NCBI GenBank assembly: GCA_037974665.1
Contig: CM075769.1
Coordinates: 22,222,139-22,286,138, forward strand
Reading direction: 5' to 3'
Origin: Ehretia macrophylla
Taxonomy: Eukaryota > Streptophyta > Magnoliopsida > Boraginales > Ehretiaceae
Length of the DNA stretch: 64,000 nt
The notes beneath the pieces were generated by a model. It searched no databases. It was not told where the DNA came from and saw nothing but the letters and a program-made list of their open reading frames with translations. How positions within the stretch are numbered: position 1 is the first letter of the stretch; each line of letters starts with the position of its first letter. This document shows positions 9,468 through 19,634 of this stretch, in pieces. Both the position numbers and the translations under genes were made by a program.

Positions 9468-11979
9468 TGAGACACCCGAGATTTCTCCATACAATGCATT
9501 TACTGTTGCATCCATTGTTTGTGCATTTAATTATGTGCTTTACTTCTTGTCTTTCTTAGCTACTATTCATTCCATTTTTCAACTACATTATATTAATGAA
9601 TTAGTATTTTTATTAAATCATATTAATTGTTATAAGAATAGGAAAAATGAACAATTGAGTTAGGAGCAATAGGAGCGATAGGAGCACTCATTTAGAAATT
9701 GTTTTAGCAAACTAGGAATAGTATTACGTAACTAACTTAGTGATTTAATTAGCTAGCTTACATTTTACAACCTAGACTCGGTTTTAAGCTAACTAAGCTC
9801 ATTTTAGAAGTCAACTTAAGCACCCAACTTAGCCCATTTATTATAAACTCAACACATAACACCACTTAACCCAGTAGTTGACAAAAACAAAAAAAAAAGA
9901 GTGCAGTGAACAGTGCTGAACCCGACAGCCCTTTTTGTGCTTTGGGATGAATTTTTCTTCTTCAATTCATCACTTCAAGCCAAGCCAAGCTAGGAGCACA
10001 TAGTTTAGGGTGTTTGCAAGTCTCCCGAGAGCTCTTGCGCGCATTGGTGAGAGATTCATGACCCTTTTTGCATATTTAAAATTGTTGCTCATTTCTTGAT
10101 TTGTTAGAAATGTGATCAAATCCTATTGTAATGCTTATCTATTCTATTATACGTTGTATATAGGTGCTAGAGAACACCTTTAAACCAATAGAAAGTATTT
10201 TAAAAGGTTGGAATCGTTGCTTTGATTTTTGGGGTGAATAGTTATAAGATTTCTAGGGTTTTGTGTAATTGTGTGTATTGGCTTGATTAATTACTTCTAT
10301 TAGATATCTTAGGTACTAATAAAGGTAGTTTAATAGCCCCGTGTACTTGAATTTCTCTAAATTTGTATAGAATGTGAATTAGCCGACTTTAACAAAGGGG
10401 TTTCGGGGTTAATGCTAATCCGGGTAGATTCGGGCTTCACTTTTAGTATTATTAGGCTACCTAGGTGCTATAGAACCTTTGCTAACTCTTGTTTGAAGCC
10501 CGATTAAGGTAGGTGTAGTTCAAAGCTATAAGAGGGAAATTGGGGCTTTTGGGGTAATTGCGGATAATTGAACGTGGTTGAGGATTGTAAGAGTACCTTA
10601 AGGGTTAGTTAGAAGATTGGTATAGCTTCCCCTTGAAATTGAATCATTAATATGAGTTTGGAAGGAAAACGGTTGAAAAAACAAAGGGGGTTAAGGGTAA
10701 ATTCGGTTGTCACTCGCATCTAAGACCTTTGCATGTCTCCATATGTGTTTAAATGTGGTTTCAAGTTGTTTTGAAGCTTTTAGTATAGTTCTATGTGTAT
10801 CTTGGATATTCCCCTTTGTAAACCTCTTAATTGCTTGTATTGAACTACTTCTAATCTATCTGTTTCGAGGTCAACCTACTTTGTTGATCCTCCCACGTGT
10901 TATTGCTTATATTTTTATCGATATATTGCCATTTTTAAGTGCATTTCATAGTGGTTGCGCAACCATAGTGTCAAGGGCGGTTGTGTTAAATATCGGCTGG
11001 GCGGTGAGGGCTTGCCAATGGATATTCAAACTCCGTACCCTATTCCCTTACTCGCCTGGTCTGGAGATTGCCAGGGGCTGTTAAGTCGTAGGATTATCGG
11101 GGTACATCCGGAGTACACCCACTGGAGTGTTTGGGGTTATGCTGGCTTATCGTGATCGAGATCGTGGTTCGTGGATCGTGAATGAAGACCAAGTGAAGAT
11201 TTGGAGTGTTGGGGTTAAGTGTAATGTATCCTTTTAATGTGTGGTTACATAAGCTATTGTTATTCCTTGATTGGTTTAATTGCTATTATTGTTTAACTGT
11301 TTTATCTGTTGCATTGCACGCCCCGGGAAACTTCATCCCTCACTGGGCAACAGTGGTTGCTCATACCTCGATATATATGTTTCAGGAAGTGCTAAGGGTG
11401 ATCCCCAACTATTTGAGGTGATTGTGGAAGAGGAAGAAGTTCAGACAGATCCCTTGCCCTAGTTGTTGTGTGTTTGTTGCCTGAGGTGGATGTGATTTCT
11501 TTTTATTACATGGCGTACTTGTATTACTATGTTATGATCTATTTTGTGGCCTTAGAGCTGTGTATATTCTTGTAGTTGCAAGTTGAAAGATAGTTGGTTG
11601 TAGAGATAGTTTTGAGATACCATGGTTTGTAATAACTATGTTCTATTTTCTAGCTACTTGCATGCTTGGGAGTTTATGTTTTAAAGTATGCTTGGTTTCA
11701 ACTTCTAGGAATGTTTCAAGATTACTTTGGATGGTATGATAATCGGATTTATGGAGAAGTTAAGTTGGTTGCATGCTTGTGTGATTTTGAACTATTGTAT
11801 GCTTCAAGGCTCGGATGGCCTTGAACCTTTGAACTTTAGTTATAAAAGCTTGTCTTATTGTAATGTGGCTTTAATTGAGTGATTATAGGTTTTCAGAATG
11901 TCCATGGTACAGAGGAGACTCTGTCCGTTTGATGGGTCCGGACTTAACCTTTAGCGTGGGGTTGGGTCGGGGTGTTACA
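9468..11979 (+). repeat. Solo gypsy-type LTR S1 (2512 bp, target duplication CCATG)
   Basis: It starts TGAGACACCCG and ends GGGTGTTACA, flanked by CCATG at 9463-9467 and 11980-11984, with no internal region. Its ends and interior resemble the LTR of gypsy F (37830-40288). It contains a donor-like GTGAGAG near 10047, hairpin GAGGTCAAC/GTTGATCCTC (10867-10892), palindrome GGTTGCGCAACC (10953-10964), GTATCCTTT (11226-11234), hairpin GGGCAAC/GTTGCTC (11345-11362), acceptor TTTCAG (to 11385) and an acidic frame to the TAG at 11460-11462. Confidence 0.93.
10867..11462 (+). other. Conserved structured LTR module, copy in S1
   Basis: The ordered elements are: hairpin 1 with loop CTACTTT, the 12-bp palindrome, a GGGCTTGCC box near 11006, GTATCCTTT, hairpin 3, then TTTCAG and a 77-nt acidic frame (first two bases complete a codon; EVIVEEEEVQTDPLP, stop). 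The same order recurs in the LTRs F, G, K and C. The function is unknown. The splicing interpretation is inference. Confidence 0.6.
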
Positions 11980-13371
11980 CCATGCAAGGTAGTTCTGTGT
12001 AAAACTAATTCCAAGTCATAAAGAGTCTAGGATTTATGAATTATCCTAATTCCAATTAGATGAAGGAAAAACTCTTCCACCTTGCGTTCACACTACTCCA
12101 AGAGTCCAAGGCCTAGGAGAGGTGCCTAGGACCCTGAGTCCAAGCCTAGGAACACGTGCCAGGGTCCTGGCTCAACCCTTATGCTCTACCTAATTAATTA
12201 TTTATTAATTTAATCCAAAAATCAGCCAACTGTCAAAATAGAAACTTCTTCCAAGAATGGAACGTCTATTTATGACTTCTAATTGTCAATGGATTTCATA
12301 TTCTCTCATTTTAAAAATTCCTTAGTTTAGTAATGACACTAAAGACATAATTATCCTTCTACTAAAAATGACCAAAATGCCCTTACTAATCCCTAGCAAT
12401 ATTTTGTCATTTTAATCTTAGTCTATTCTACTAAAAGACTATGCTACATTACAAGATAATTATTGTATGAATAGGAGTATGACATACACAGTATGACACT
12501 CAGTCTTTAGACCAACTAAGTGATAATGACCATATAACCTCTCTATACTCACTCATAGTCAAGACATGTTTACCACTTGTACTATCACCTCTTTGACTAT
12601 ATCTTTCTCCTTAGAACCTCTAACCCATAATCTAACCATTGTCCGGAAGTGATCCACTTGACCATGGGATCAACCTATAAGTGTAACAACCAATACATTA
12701 TGTATTACTGTGCACAGATTCAAGATGATCAACTTGGATCATTCTAAGGGAGTGATTATTGTATAGATTCTTTATTGCATATGCATTGCCTTTCTAACCA
12801 ATTCCAGACACCCAAATCACAGAGCTATTGACCCATATAAGATATCAGCCATAGTGACTCAAAGTGCAAGAACCTGACTTCGTCAGTTCATCCACATATA
12901 CTCAAGATTGAGAACATTGGTCCACCTAGTAGCTAGTAGGTATAGGTAACCTTTATCTTTGATAGTACTTATTTAGAGGTCACACCTACGGTGGCCCATC
13001 AAATGCATACACATGCATAAATGAAATAAGTATGGAACCCTATCCATGATCAAGGTTGATCACCCTACTATAAAGGGAACTTATTCACAATAACTTCTAC
13101 CGTAGTAGAATGTCCAGCTCTACTACTTAGTTATGGACTAAACAATTCTGCTTTAACAAGTAACCATGACTTAAACCTTTTGTACGTAACTACCACGTAC
13201 CTAAGTCAACACTAGAAGCAAAGACCTTACATACATATATATACAAGTCAAAGCACATAAGAGAGAAATATGCTCATAAAAGTAAGATGACATTTAATTA
13301 TTCATTGCAAATATTCAGATACAATGATGACAAAATGCTAATGGTCTTTTGGGCATATCCTATTTCTAATA

Positions 13372-13954
13372 GACTTCCACTTGCACAAAAAAAGTACTAG
13401 GCTATGCTGCCTACCAACTTAACCCCCATTGACTCAACATGGACAAAAAAGACCTTCTCTATAAGAGTATTAGTAAAAGGATCTGCTAATTTATTTGCAG
13501 AGGTAATTTTATCTACCACTATATGTCCTCTATGTATGAATTCTCGAATTGAGTGATATTTTCTCTCAATGTGTTTGCCTTTTCTATGATTCCTTGGCTC
13601 TTTTCTTTTTGCTTTTTGCTACCGCACCACTGTTATCACAATATATAACTATTGGTTTATCTACGGCAGGCATGACTCCCAACTCTAACAAGAGTTTTCT
13701 TAACCAAACAGCTTCTGATGCCACTACATGCTCAGCTTCAATGGTAGAATCTGCAATGCACGATTGCTTCACGCTTCTCCATGAATAGCACCTCCTGATA
13801 GGGTCAAAACGTATCCAAAAGTAGATCTCTTAGACTCCCTATCAGACTGGAAGTCTGAGTTTGTGTATGCCAGCGAAGTTAGATCCTCAACTCAGTAGAC
13901 CAACATATAATCTTTCGTTCTTCGAATATACTTGAATATATGTTTGACCGCTAC
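13372..13954 (-). pseudogene. RNase H end of copia N pol
   Basis: The minus strand encodes the copia RNase H C-terminal half: TSLAYTNSDFQSD, then SCIADSTIEAEHVVASEAVWL, IYCDNSGAVA and HIERKYHSIREFI. The TEAE-type motif reads IEAE and the final catalytic region (CDNSGA) is kept. In-frame stops are present near 13582 and before the DFQSD stretch. A purine-rich tract and the LTR follow at 13371. The upstream half of this gene lies beyond solo LTR S2, at 16413 and above. Confidence 0.85.
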
Positions 13955-16407
13955 TGTGAAACCCCACTTATCTGCTTTAACTTGATTTACGTGCTTTGTC
14001 TCGTTTTGCGTGCATATGACATGTTTATGTGCTATAGGGCCTAGAATGTTATAATTTTGATATCAATACTCCTAATACGTGCTAAATGTGCATTCATGAA
14101 ATTTTCATCAAAAACGGAGTCAAAAATTTTATCGTCGATTTTCAGTGAATAGTGTTTTCGAAACACGTCCGCTAAAATTTTGAAACTGGTCTTTTTAACC
14201 CTTCTAGACCTAGACCACGGACTTTAATAGACCTGTGTTTGATGAAAACGGTTTTAAAATCGGCTTAAGAATTTATTAGGGTTTTTACACCGACTTTTGC
14301 AAACAAATCGAGTTTTAAGCCGACTCGGGTGAAATTGTTTAATTGTAAAACTTCTTGTCACCCAAAAATAACCTACTTGAGCTATCTTAGGAGTTGCATT
14401 TTTGTTTTGAGCAAGGAGATAGCTAAAATGCATTTAAAAGACAAGAAAATGAATTAAAGGACTAAAATACTACTTTGACTTTGCATTTTATTTATTTGAC
14501 CAAGCTTTTAATTGCATTTAGTCATCAACACACACTCAACACAACACAAAACACACTCCACACACACACAAAGGGCCGAGAGCCATAGGAGAAAAAAAGC
14601 CAAAGAGTTTCAAGGTTTTCCAAGCAAAAATTCAAAGAAAAACCTAGTTTTTGTCCGTAGAACTTCGTACCGACTTGGATTCCGCTTGTTGGGCACGCAT
14701 TGCACGCATTCCTAGGCTTATATCGCATCAAAGGTGAGAGAAAAATTCTGAATCTCAAAACTCAACTTTTGTGTTTTTGCGTAGAATTGAAAATCGAACC
14801 GTTAGAATTCTAATCTGATGATAGATTATTGCTCCTTGCATGCTAGGGATCATTTAGTCGTATTACTACGAGTTTGTATCAGTTGTAGCATAATTTTTAT
14901 TTTTTGGGTATTTAAATTTGATTAATTTGTTCAATGTTGATTAAATTGAGTTGTGTTGATCGGAATCGATTTCCGTCGATTTCTAAATGTTTGATAATTA
15001 CGTGGTAGCTCCATTGTAATGCCGAATTTTCGATTATGATGTTTGGGTGAAAATCCGGAAAATTCAGCCTTGACACCTTAGGGTTTTAGGGTTATCGGGC
15101 ATACTTTGGAGGTGTTATGGTGGTTTTCCGAGAGGGCTAATGTAGTTGGTTGAATGGGTGAGTAATAGAAACTGATTTGGAGTTGTTTGGATTAGTAGAA
15201 TGTAGGTTATGAATTTTTGAAGTTAGGTTATCTTTCTTTAAATTATTGAATTAAGCCTTAGTTGATTGGGTGTGAGTTGAGTGATTGAATTGTGAGTTGT
15301 TGATGGGTAATTTAGAGTTTGATTGTGTGTTTAATACATGTTCAGTTGGATGGCGTCCTTTGTCATCTAACTTAGTTATTTTGTTGTTAATTGACTATTG
15401 ATGATTATTATGATGATAATATGATTATTGATTGATGATTGATGCCGAGAGATAAACAGTTCTGCTAGACTGTCCTCCTGTGAATGATTGATTTTTATTA
15501 TTATTGCTGGGTCTCTAGTATGTGTGTGCCACCTCTCGGGCAGCATTGGGCTGTCGGGTTGATAACGGCATGACTATCAGAGATTGCCTCCAGATCGCAT
15601 GACGGAGGTGTCATGGAGGGCGAGGTTATTGGGGGTACCCCGGGTGCGTGAGTTTATGGGAGTCACAAGAAGGCTGTTATGATCGTGATGGTGTTTAGAG
15701 CTACACCAACTAGAGTATCCTTTATTGAATGGTCATATAGTTATGTGATGATATTATTATTGTTGTTATTGTGTGTTTACCGACTCAAAGGAGTATTCCA
15801 AGGAGTTTAGTAGACCTTGCTCGAGATCTATCGGATCTTCGCTGGGCTTATTTTATATAAGCTCACTCTCTATTATTGCATGCATACAGGTGTACTTTCG
15901 CAGGATTACGGGTACGTGCCTCCTGAAGAGGAGAATGTGGAAAACGTGCCTTACGTGGATGAGTCCTATGTTCCAGAGTCTTATCCGTGATGTCGTACAT
16001 GTTTTATTATCTTGTAAATTAACTTAGTAGACTTTTATATGCTCTGTAGTTTATAATGTATATGATGTTGATAAGTTAATGAATTAGTTGATGTTGTCTT
16101 AGTAGCCTTTCTTTTGTTTATGATTAGGTTGCTAGATTGGCTCAATATGTTTTTGTATTGTATATTAAGGGTTCATGTATTATGTTGGAACGGAGGCATA
16201 TAACGAGGAATGTTTATTATATGATATGGTCATGATGTATGTTATTATGTTATTGAGGAGTTGTTTGTTGTATGGTTTATGGAGTTGAGGTATGATGTCC
16301 TATGGAGGTTGGTTTAAAGCCTCGGTATCCTATTTACTGTCGTTATACTGCCGAAATTCCGTTGCGTCCTGACTGATTATAGGAGGGGTCGAGTTTGGGG
16401 CGTGACA
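13955..16407 (+). repeat. Solo gypsy-type LTR S2 (2453 bp, target duplication GCTAC)
   Basis: It starts TGTGAAACCCC and ends GGGGCGTGACA, flanked by GCTAC at 13950-13954 and 16408-16412. It is the same family as the LTR of gypsy A. It shows GTGC cores at 13991, 14010 and 14029 (19-nt spacing), donor-like AAAG/GTGAGAG with GT at 14734, hairpin GGCAGC/GCTGTC in 15534-15560, GTATCCTTT at 15715-15723, hairpin GGGCTTA/TAAGCTC at 15844-15864, and a frame from 15904 to the TGA at 15988-15990. It interrupts the RNase H gene of copia N. Confidence 0.95.
15715..15990 (+). other. Splice-like box, hairpin and acidic mini-frame in S2
   Basis: GTATCCTTT (15715-15723) is followed by hairpin 15844-15864, two possible acceptors (CATACAG ending 15889-15890 and TTCGCAG ending 15903), and 29 codons beginning DYGYVPPEEENVENVPY and ending with TGA. 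Compared with the copy in LTR A, the difference includes a whole-codon insertion of three residues that keeps the frame. This suggests past selection on the reading frame. Confidence 0.5.
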
Positions 16408-18537
16408 GCTACCCAATGAGCTTGTCCTGGGTTTGACTGATATCGGCTGGTCATCCCAACGGTAAAGCAGAGATCTGATCTAGTGCATAACATAGCATAC
16501 ATAAGACTAGCAACTGTTGACACATATGGAATTTGTCTCATACTTTCTTCCTCGTTAGGAGTTTTAGGGCACTGATCTCGAGAAAGTGGAACTCCATGCC
16601 TAGAGGGCAACAAACCCTTCTTGGAGTCTTGCATGTTAAACTTAACCAATATCTTCTTAACATATGCAGCTTGGGACAATACTAGTACTTTGTTCTTGCA
16701 ATCTCGTAGGAGTTTAATCCCTAGAACATAGCTAGCTTCTCCTAAGTCCTTCATTTGAAATTAAGAAGACAATTAAATCTTTATGGATGTCAACATCCCC
16801 CCATTGTCCCTAATTAGTAGGATGTCATCCACATAAAGGACAAGAAATGCAACAACGTGACTATCTTTTTTCTTGTACACACATGGTTCATCAACGTTCT
16901 GCTCAAAACCAAAGGCCTTGAGTGTTTCATTGAATTGAATGTTCCATGCCATAAATGCTTGCTTAAGTCCATAAATGGACTTCTTAAGCTTACAAACCAT
17001 ATTTTCTTGGCATTTGACAATGAACCCATCTGGTTGTATCATGTAGATACTATTGTCAAGGTTCCCATTAAGGAATGCAGTCTTGATATCCATCTACCCT
17101 ATCTCGTAGTCATAATGACAAGCGATGACCAAGATAATCCTTATGGACTTTAGTATGGTTACTGATGAGAAAGTCTTCTCATAGTCTATACCCTCTTTAT
17201 GAGTATATCACTTGTCCACCAGTCTAGCTTTGAAGGTTTCTACATTCCCATCCACTCATCTCTTTCTCTTATAGACCTATTTGCACCCTATGGGTTTTAC
17301 TCATTTAGGTGCAACTACAAGATCCCAAACTTTGTTGGAATACATGGACTCCAACTCAGATTCCATTGTCTTATGCCAATGATCTGCATCTATGTCTATT
17401 ACTATTTCATCGTAACTAGTGAGATCATCAACTTAATCGGAGACTACCTCGAAAGACTCTCCATAGTATCGATCTGGTTGTCTCGATGTTCTCCTACTAC
17501 GACGAGGCTCCAGGGTACTTGAGGGAATTTGTTGTTCATTTGCTGCTTCAGTTATAGGGGTAGGTGTAGTAGAAATCTCAGAAGTAACTTCTTCTAGCGT
17601 AGTTTCTGAATTTAACTCTTGATGAATTACACTATCATCCTCCAAGTATCTAGCATGCGTACTTATTAACACATTTTTCTCCTTGGGATGGTAGAATATT
17701 CCACCTTTTGTTCCCTTAGGATATCCTATGAAATGGTACATCTCAGACCTTAGCTCCAGTTTAGAAGCGGAGTTGTTCAGTACATAAGTTAGACACCCCT
17801 AAATGTGGATGTGCCTTAAACTGGGCTTACAGCCCGTCCACAACTCATAAGGTGTCTTAGGTATAGATTTAGAAGGCACTAGGTTCAAGATGTATGTTGT
17901 CGTTTCTAAGGCATATCCCCAAAATGATATGGATAGAGTCGCATAACTCATCATAGATCTTACCATATCTAGTAGGGTCCGATTTTATCTCTCAGACACA
18001 CCATTCTGCTAAGGAGTGCCAAGTGTAGTCAACTAAGTCACAATACCTTATTGTGTGAGATAGTATTTGAACTCACCCGAGAGGTATTCCCCACGTTGAA
18101 CAAACCGAAGTGCTTTTATGAATTTTCCTAATTATCGTTCCGCTTCTACCTTAAACTCTCTGAACTTGCCAAAGGATTCATACTTGCATCGCATTAGGAA
18201 AACATATCCATATCTAGAGTAATCATCGGTGAAAGTGATGAAATACTCCAAACCACCTCGAGTCGGTATGCTTGTGGGTCCACACACATTAGTTGGCACC
18301 AATTCTAACACTTCACTTGCTATATGCCCCTTAGAGGTAAACAGCCTTTTGGTCATCTTCCTCTTGAGGCAAGATTCACATTGACTTCATGGTTCAAGAT
18401 CTAATGAGTCCAATTGCCCATCCTTAACCAACCTCTAAATCTCTTGTTCAAGTTTATATGACCCAAACGTAGGTGCCACAAGTATGTATCATTGGTGGAT
18501 GAAATCATCCTTTTAAGGGAATTAGAGTATTCAGTTT
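16408..18537 (-). pseudogene. Integrase and reverse transcriptase of copia N, decayed
   Basis: The RT is at 16773-17093 (MDIKTAFLNGNLD, YGLKQAFMAW, YVDDILLI intact) and continues at 16413-16754 (DLGEASYVLGIKL, SQAAYVKKIL, GQAHWVAV). The integrase is at about 17430-18360 (TFTDDYSRYGYVF, IGYPKGTKGG). The integrase active site is damaged: the first aspartate region reads PTNVCGP instead of TDVCGP, and the second reads FVQRGEYLS instead of SDRGGEYLS. Several stops interrupt 17740-18130. Despite the damage the order integrase-RT-RNase H, diagnostic of Ty1/copia, is clear. Confidence 0.85.
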
Positions 18538-19634
18538 CTACATTATGCACGTTGGAAATAGTTGGATAGAGATAGAATAAATATCATGCATTCTACCAAA
18601 ACATATAAAGTTTCCATTTCTACTAATAATAAAGTCAGAATGGAAAGTAATAGAAAAACCTCTATTAAATAATTGAGAAACTAAAATAAGATTCTTTCGC
18701 ATGTCTGGAACATAATAAACATTATCTAATTCTAAATCTCTATCACTAAAACGTATAACAACTCTTCCATCTGTAGCAGCCCAGACTTTCGCTCCATTGC
18801 CAACCTTTAGAGTGAATTCTCCTTTACTTAGCTTCTTCGTTTGTTGAAACCCTTGCATTGAATTGCAAATATGATTAGTGGCTCCAAAATCTACTATCCA
18901 GGAATCCGTAGAATCAACCACCAAACAAGTTTCAATGTGAAAAGTAAAATATGTACCTATTTTGCCATTGGCAAAGTACTTGGGAAAATCATCCTTCCAA
19001 TGACCTGTTTGGCCACAGATGAAGCATCTCTCACTGGACCTTTTACCTGCCTTTTTCATAACCATCGCCTTTGATTGTCTTCTCTTGACGTTGTCTCCAA
19101 CTCCTTAATCAACCGCTCATTCATCCAGTTTCTCCTATTTGATTGGGACTGTCGCCTGAACTGATTAAAATATTTGGGCAAGGTCTCAAGAATCAAATCT
19201 GTTTGTTCCATGAGACTAATCCTGGTACCTAGGGATCTGGATAAGGTGATATTATCCATCATTTTTAATATGTGTATTTGGATGGAATCATCTTCCTTCA
19301 TCCTAGTAGTCTTGAGCTTACTTAGTGTGGACAAATATGTTATCATGTTAGACGAAGTCTCTATGTCCATTTGTTGAGTCTGCAGAGCATCAGATATGGA
19401 GGCAAGAATTATAATGCCGGTTTGCCTATCAGTCTGCCTCGATCGTCTCTCTGTCTTTCTTCTATAATGGTCAGAAGTGGCCTCAACTATAGGACATGGT
19501 TGAGTAAGGACATATGCATCCCCTCTATTTTCGAGTATTATGTCCAAATTCTCTTTCCAGTCTCTGTAGTTATATCTAGTCAATTTTTCTTCTGGATCGA
19601 ATATAGACATAGGAATAGAATACTTGTATGCCAT
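18538..19634 (-). pseudogene. gag, zinc knuckle and protease of copia N
   Basis: Gag starts at the ATG at 19632-19634 (MAYKYSIPMSIF); an ATG 18 nt upstream in the same frame is possible but less usual. It shows NYRDWKENLDIIL, then a frame change near 19056. The zinc knuckle is CFICGQTGHWKDDF, in which the last cysteine of CCHC is lost. The protease active site reads DFGATNH instead of DSGATNH. GAG-pre-integrase sequence follows (FYITFHSDF-like and a Y-rich stretch). The gene is not functional as it stands. Confidence 0.85.

Larger units (their letters stand above)
9018..13371 (-). repeat. 3' LTR of copia N, split by solo LTR S1 (net about 1.84 kb)
   Basis: In element orientation the LTR starts at 13371 (TATTAGAAATAGG, probably a decayed TGTTAGAAATAGG) after a purine-rich tract. 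It ends CCTTCA at 9018. The TATA box TATATAAATG is read on the minus strand from 9444-9453, followed by a transcribed-region-like stretch. S1 with its CCATG target duplication lies inside the U3 part, just upstream of the TATA box. No coding sequence is seen. Confidence 0.7.
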
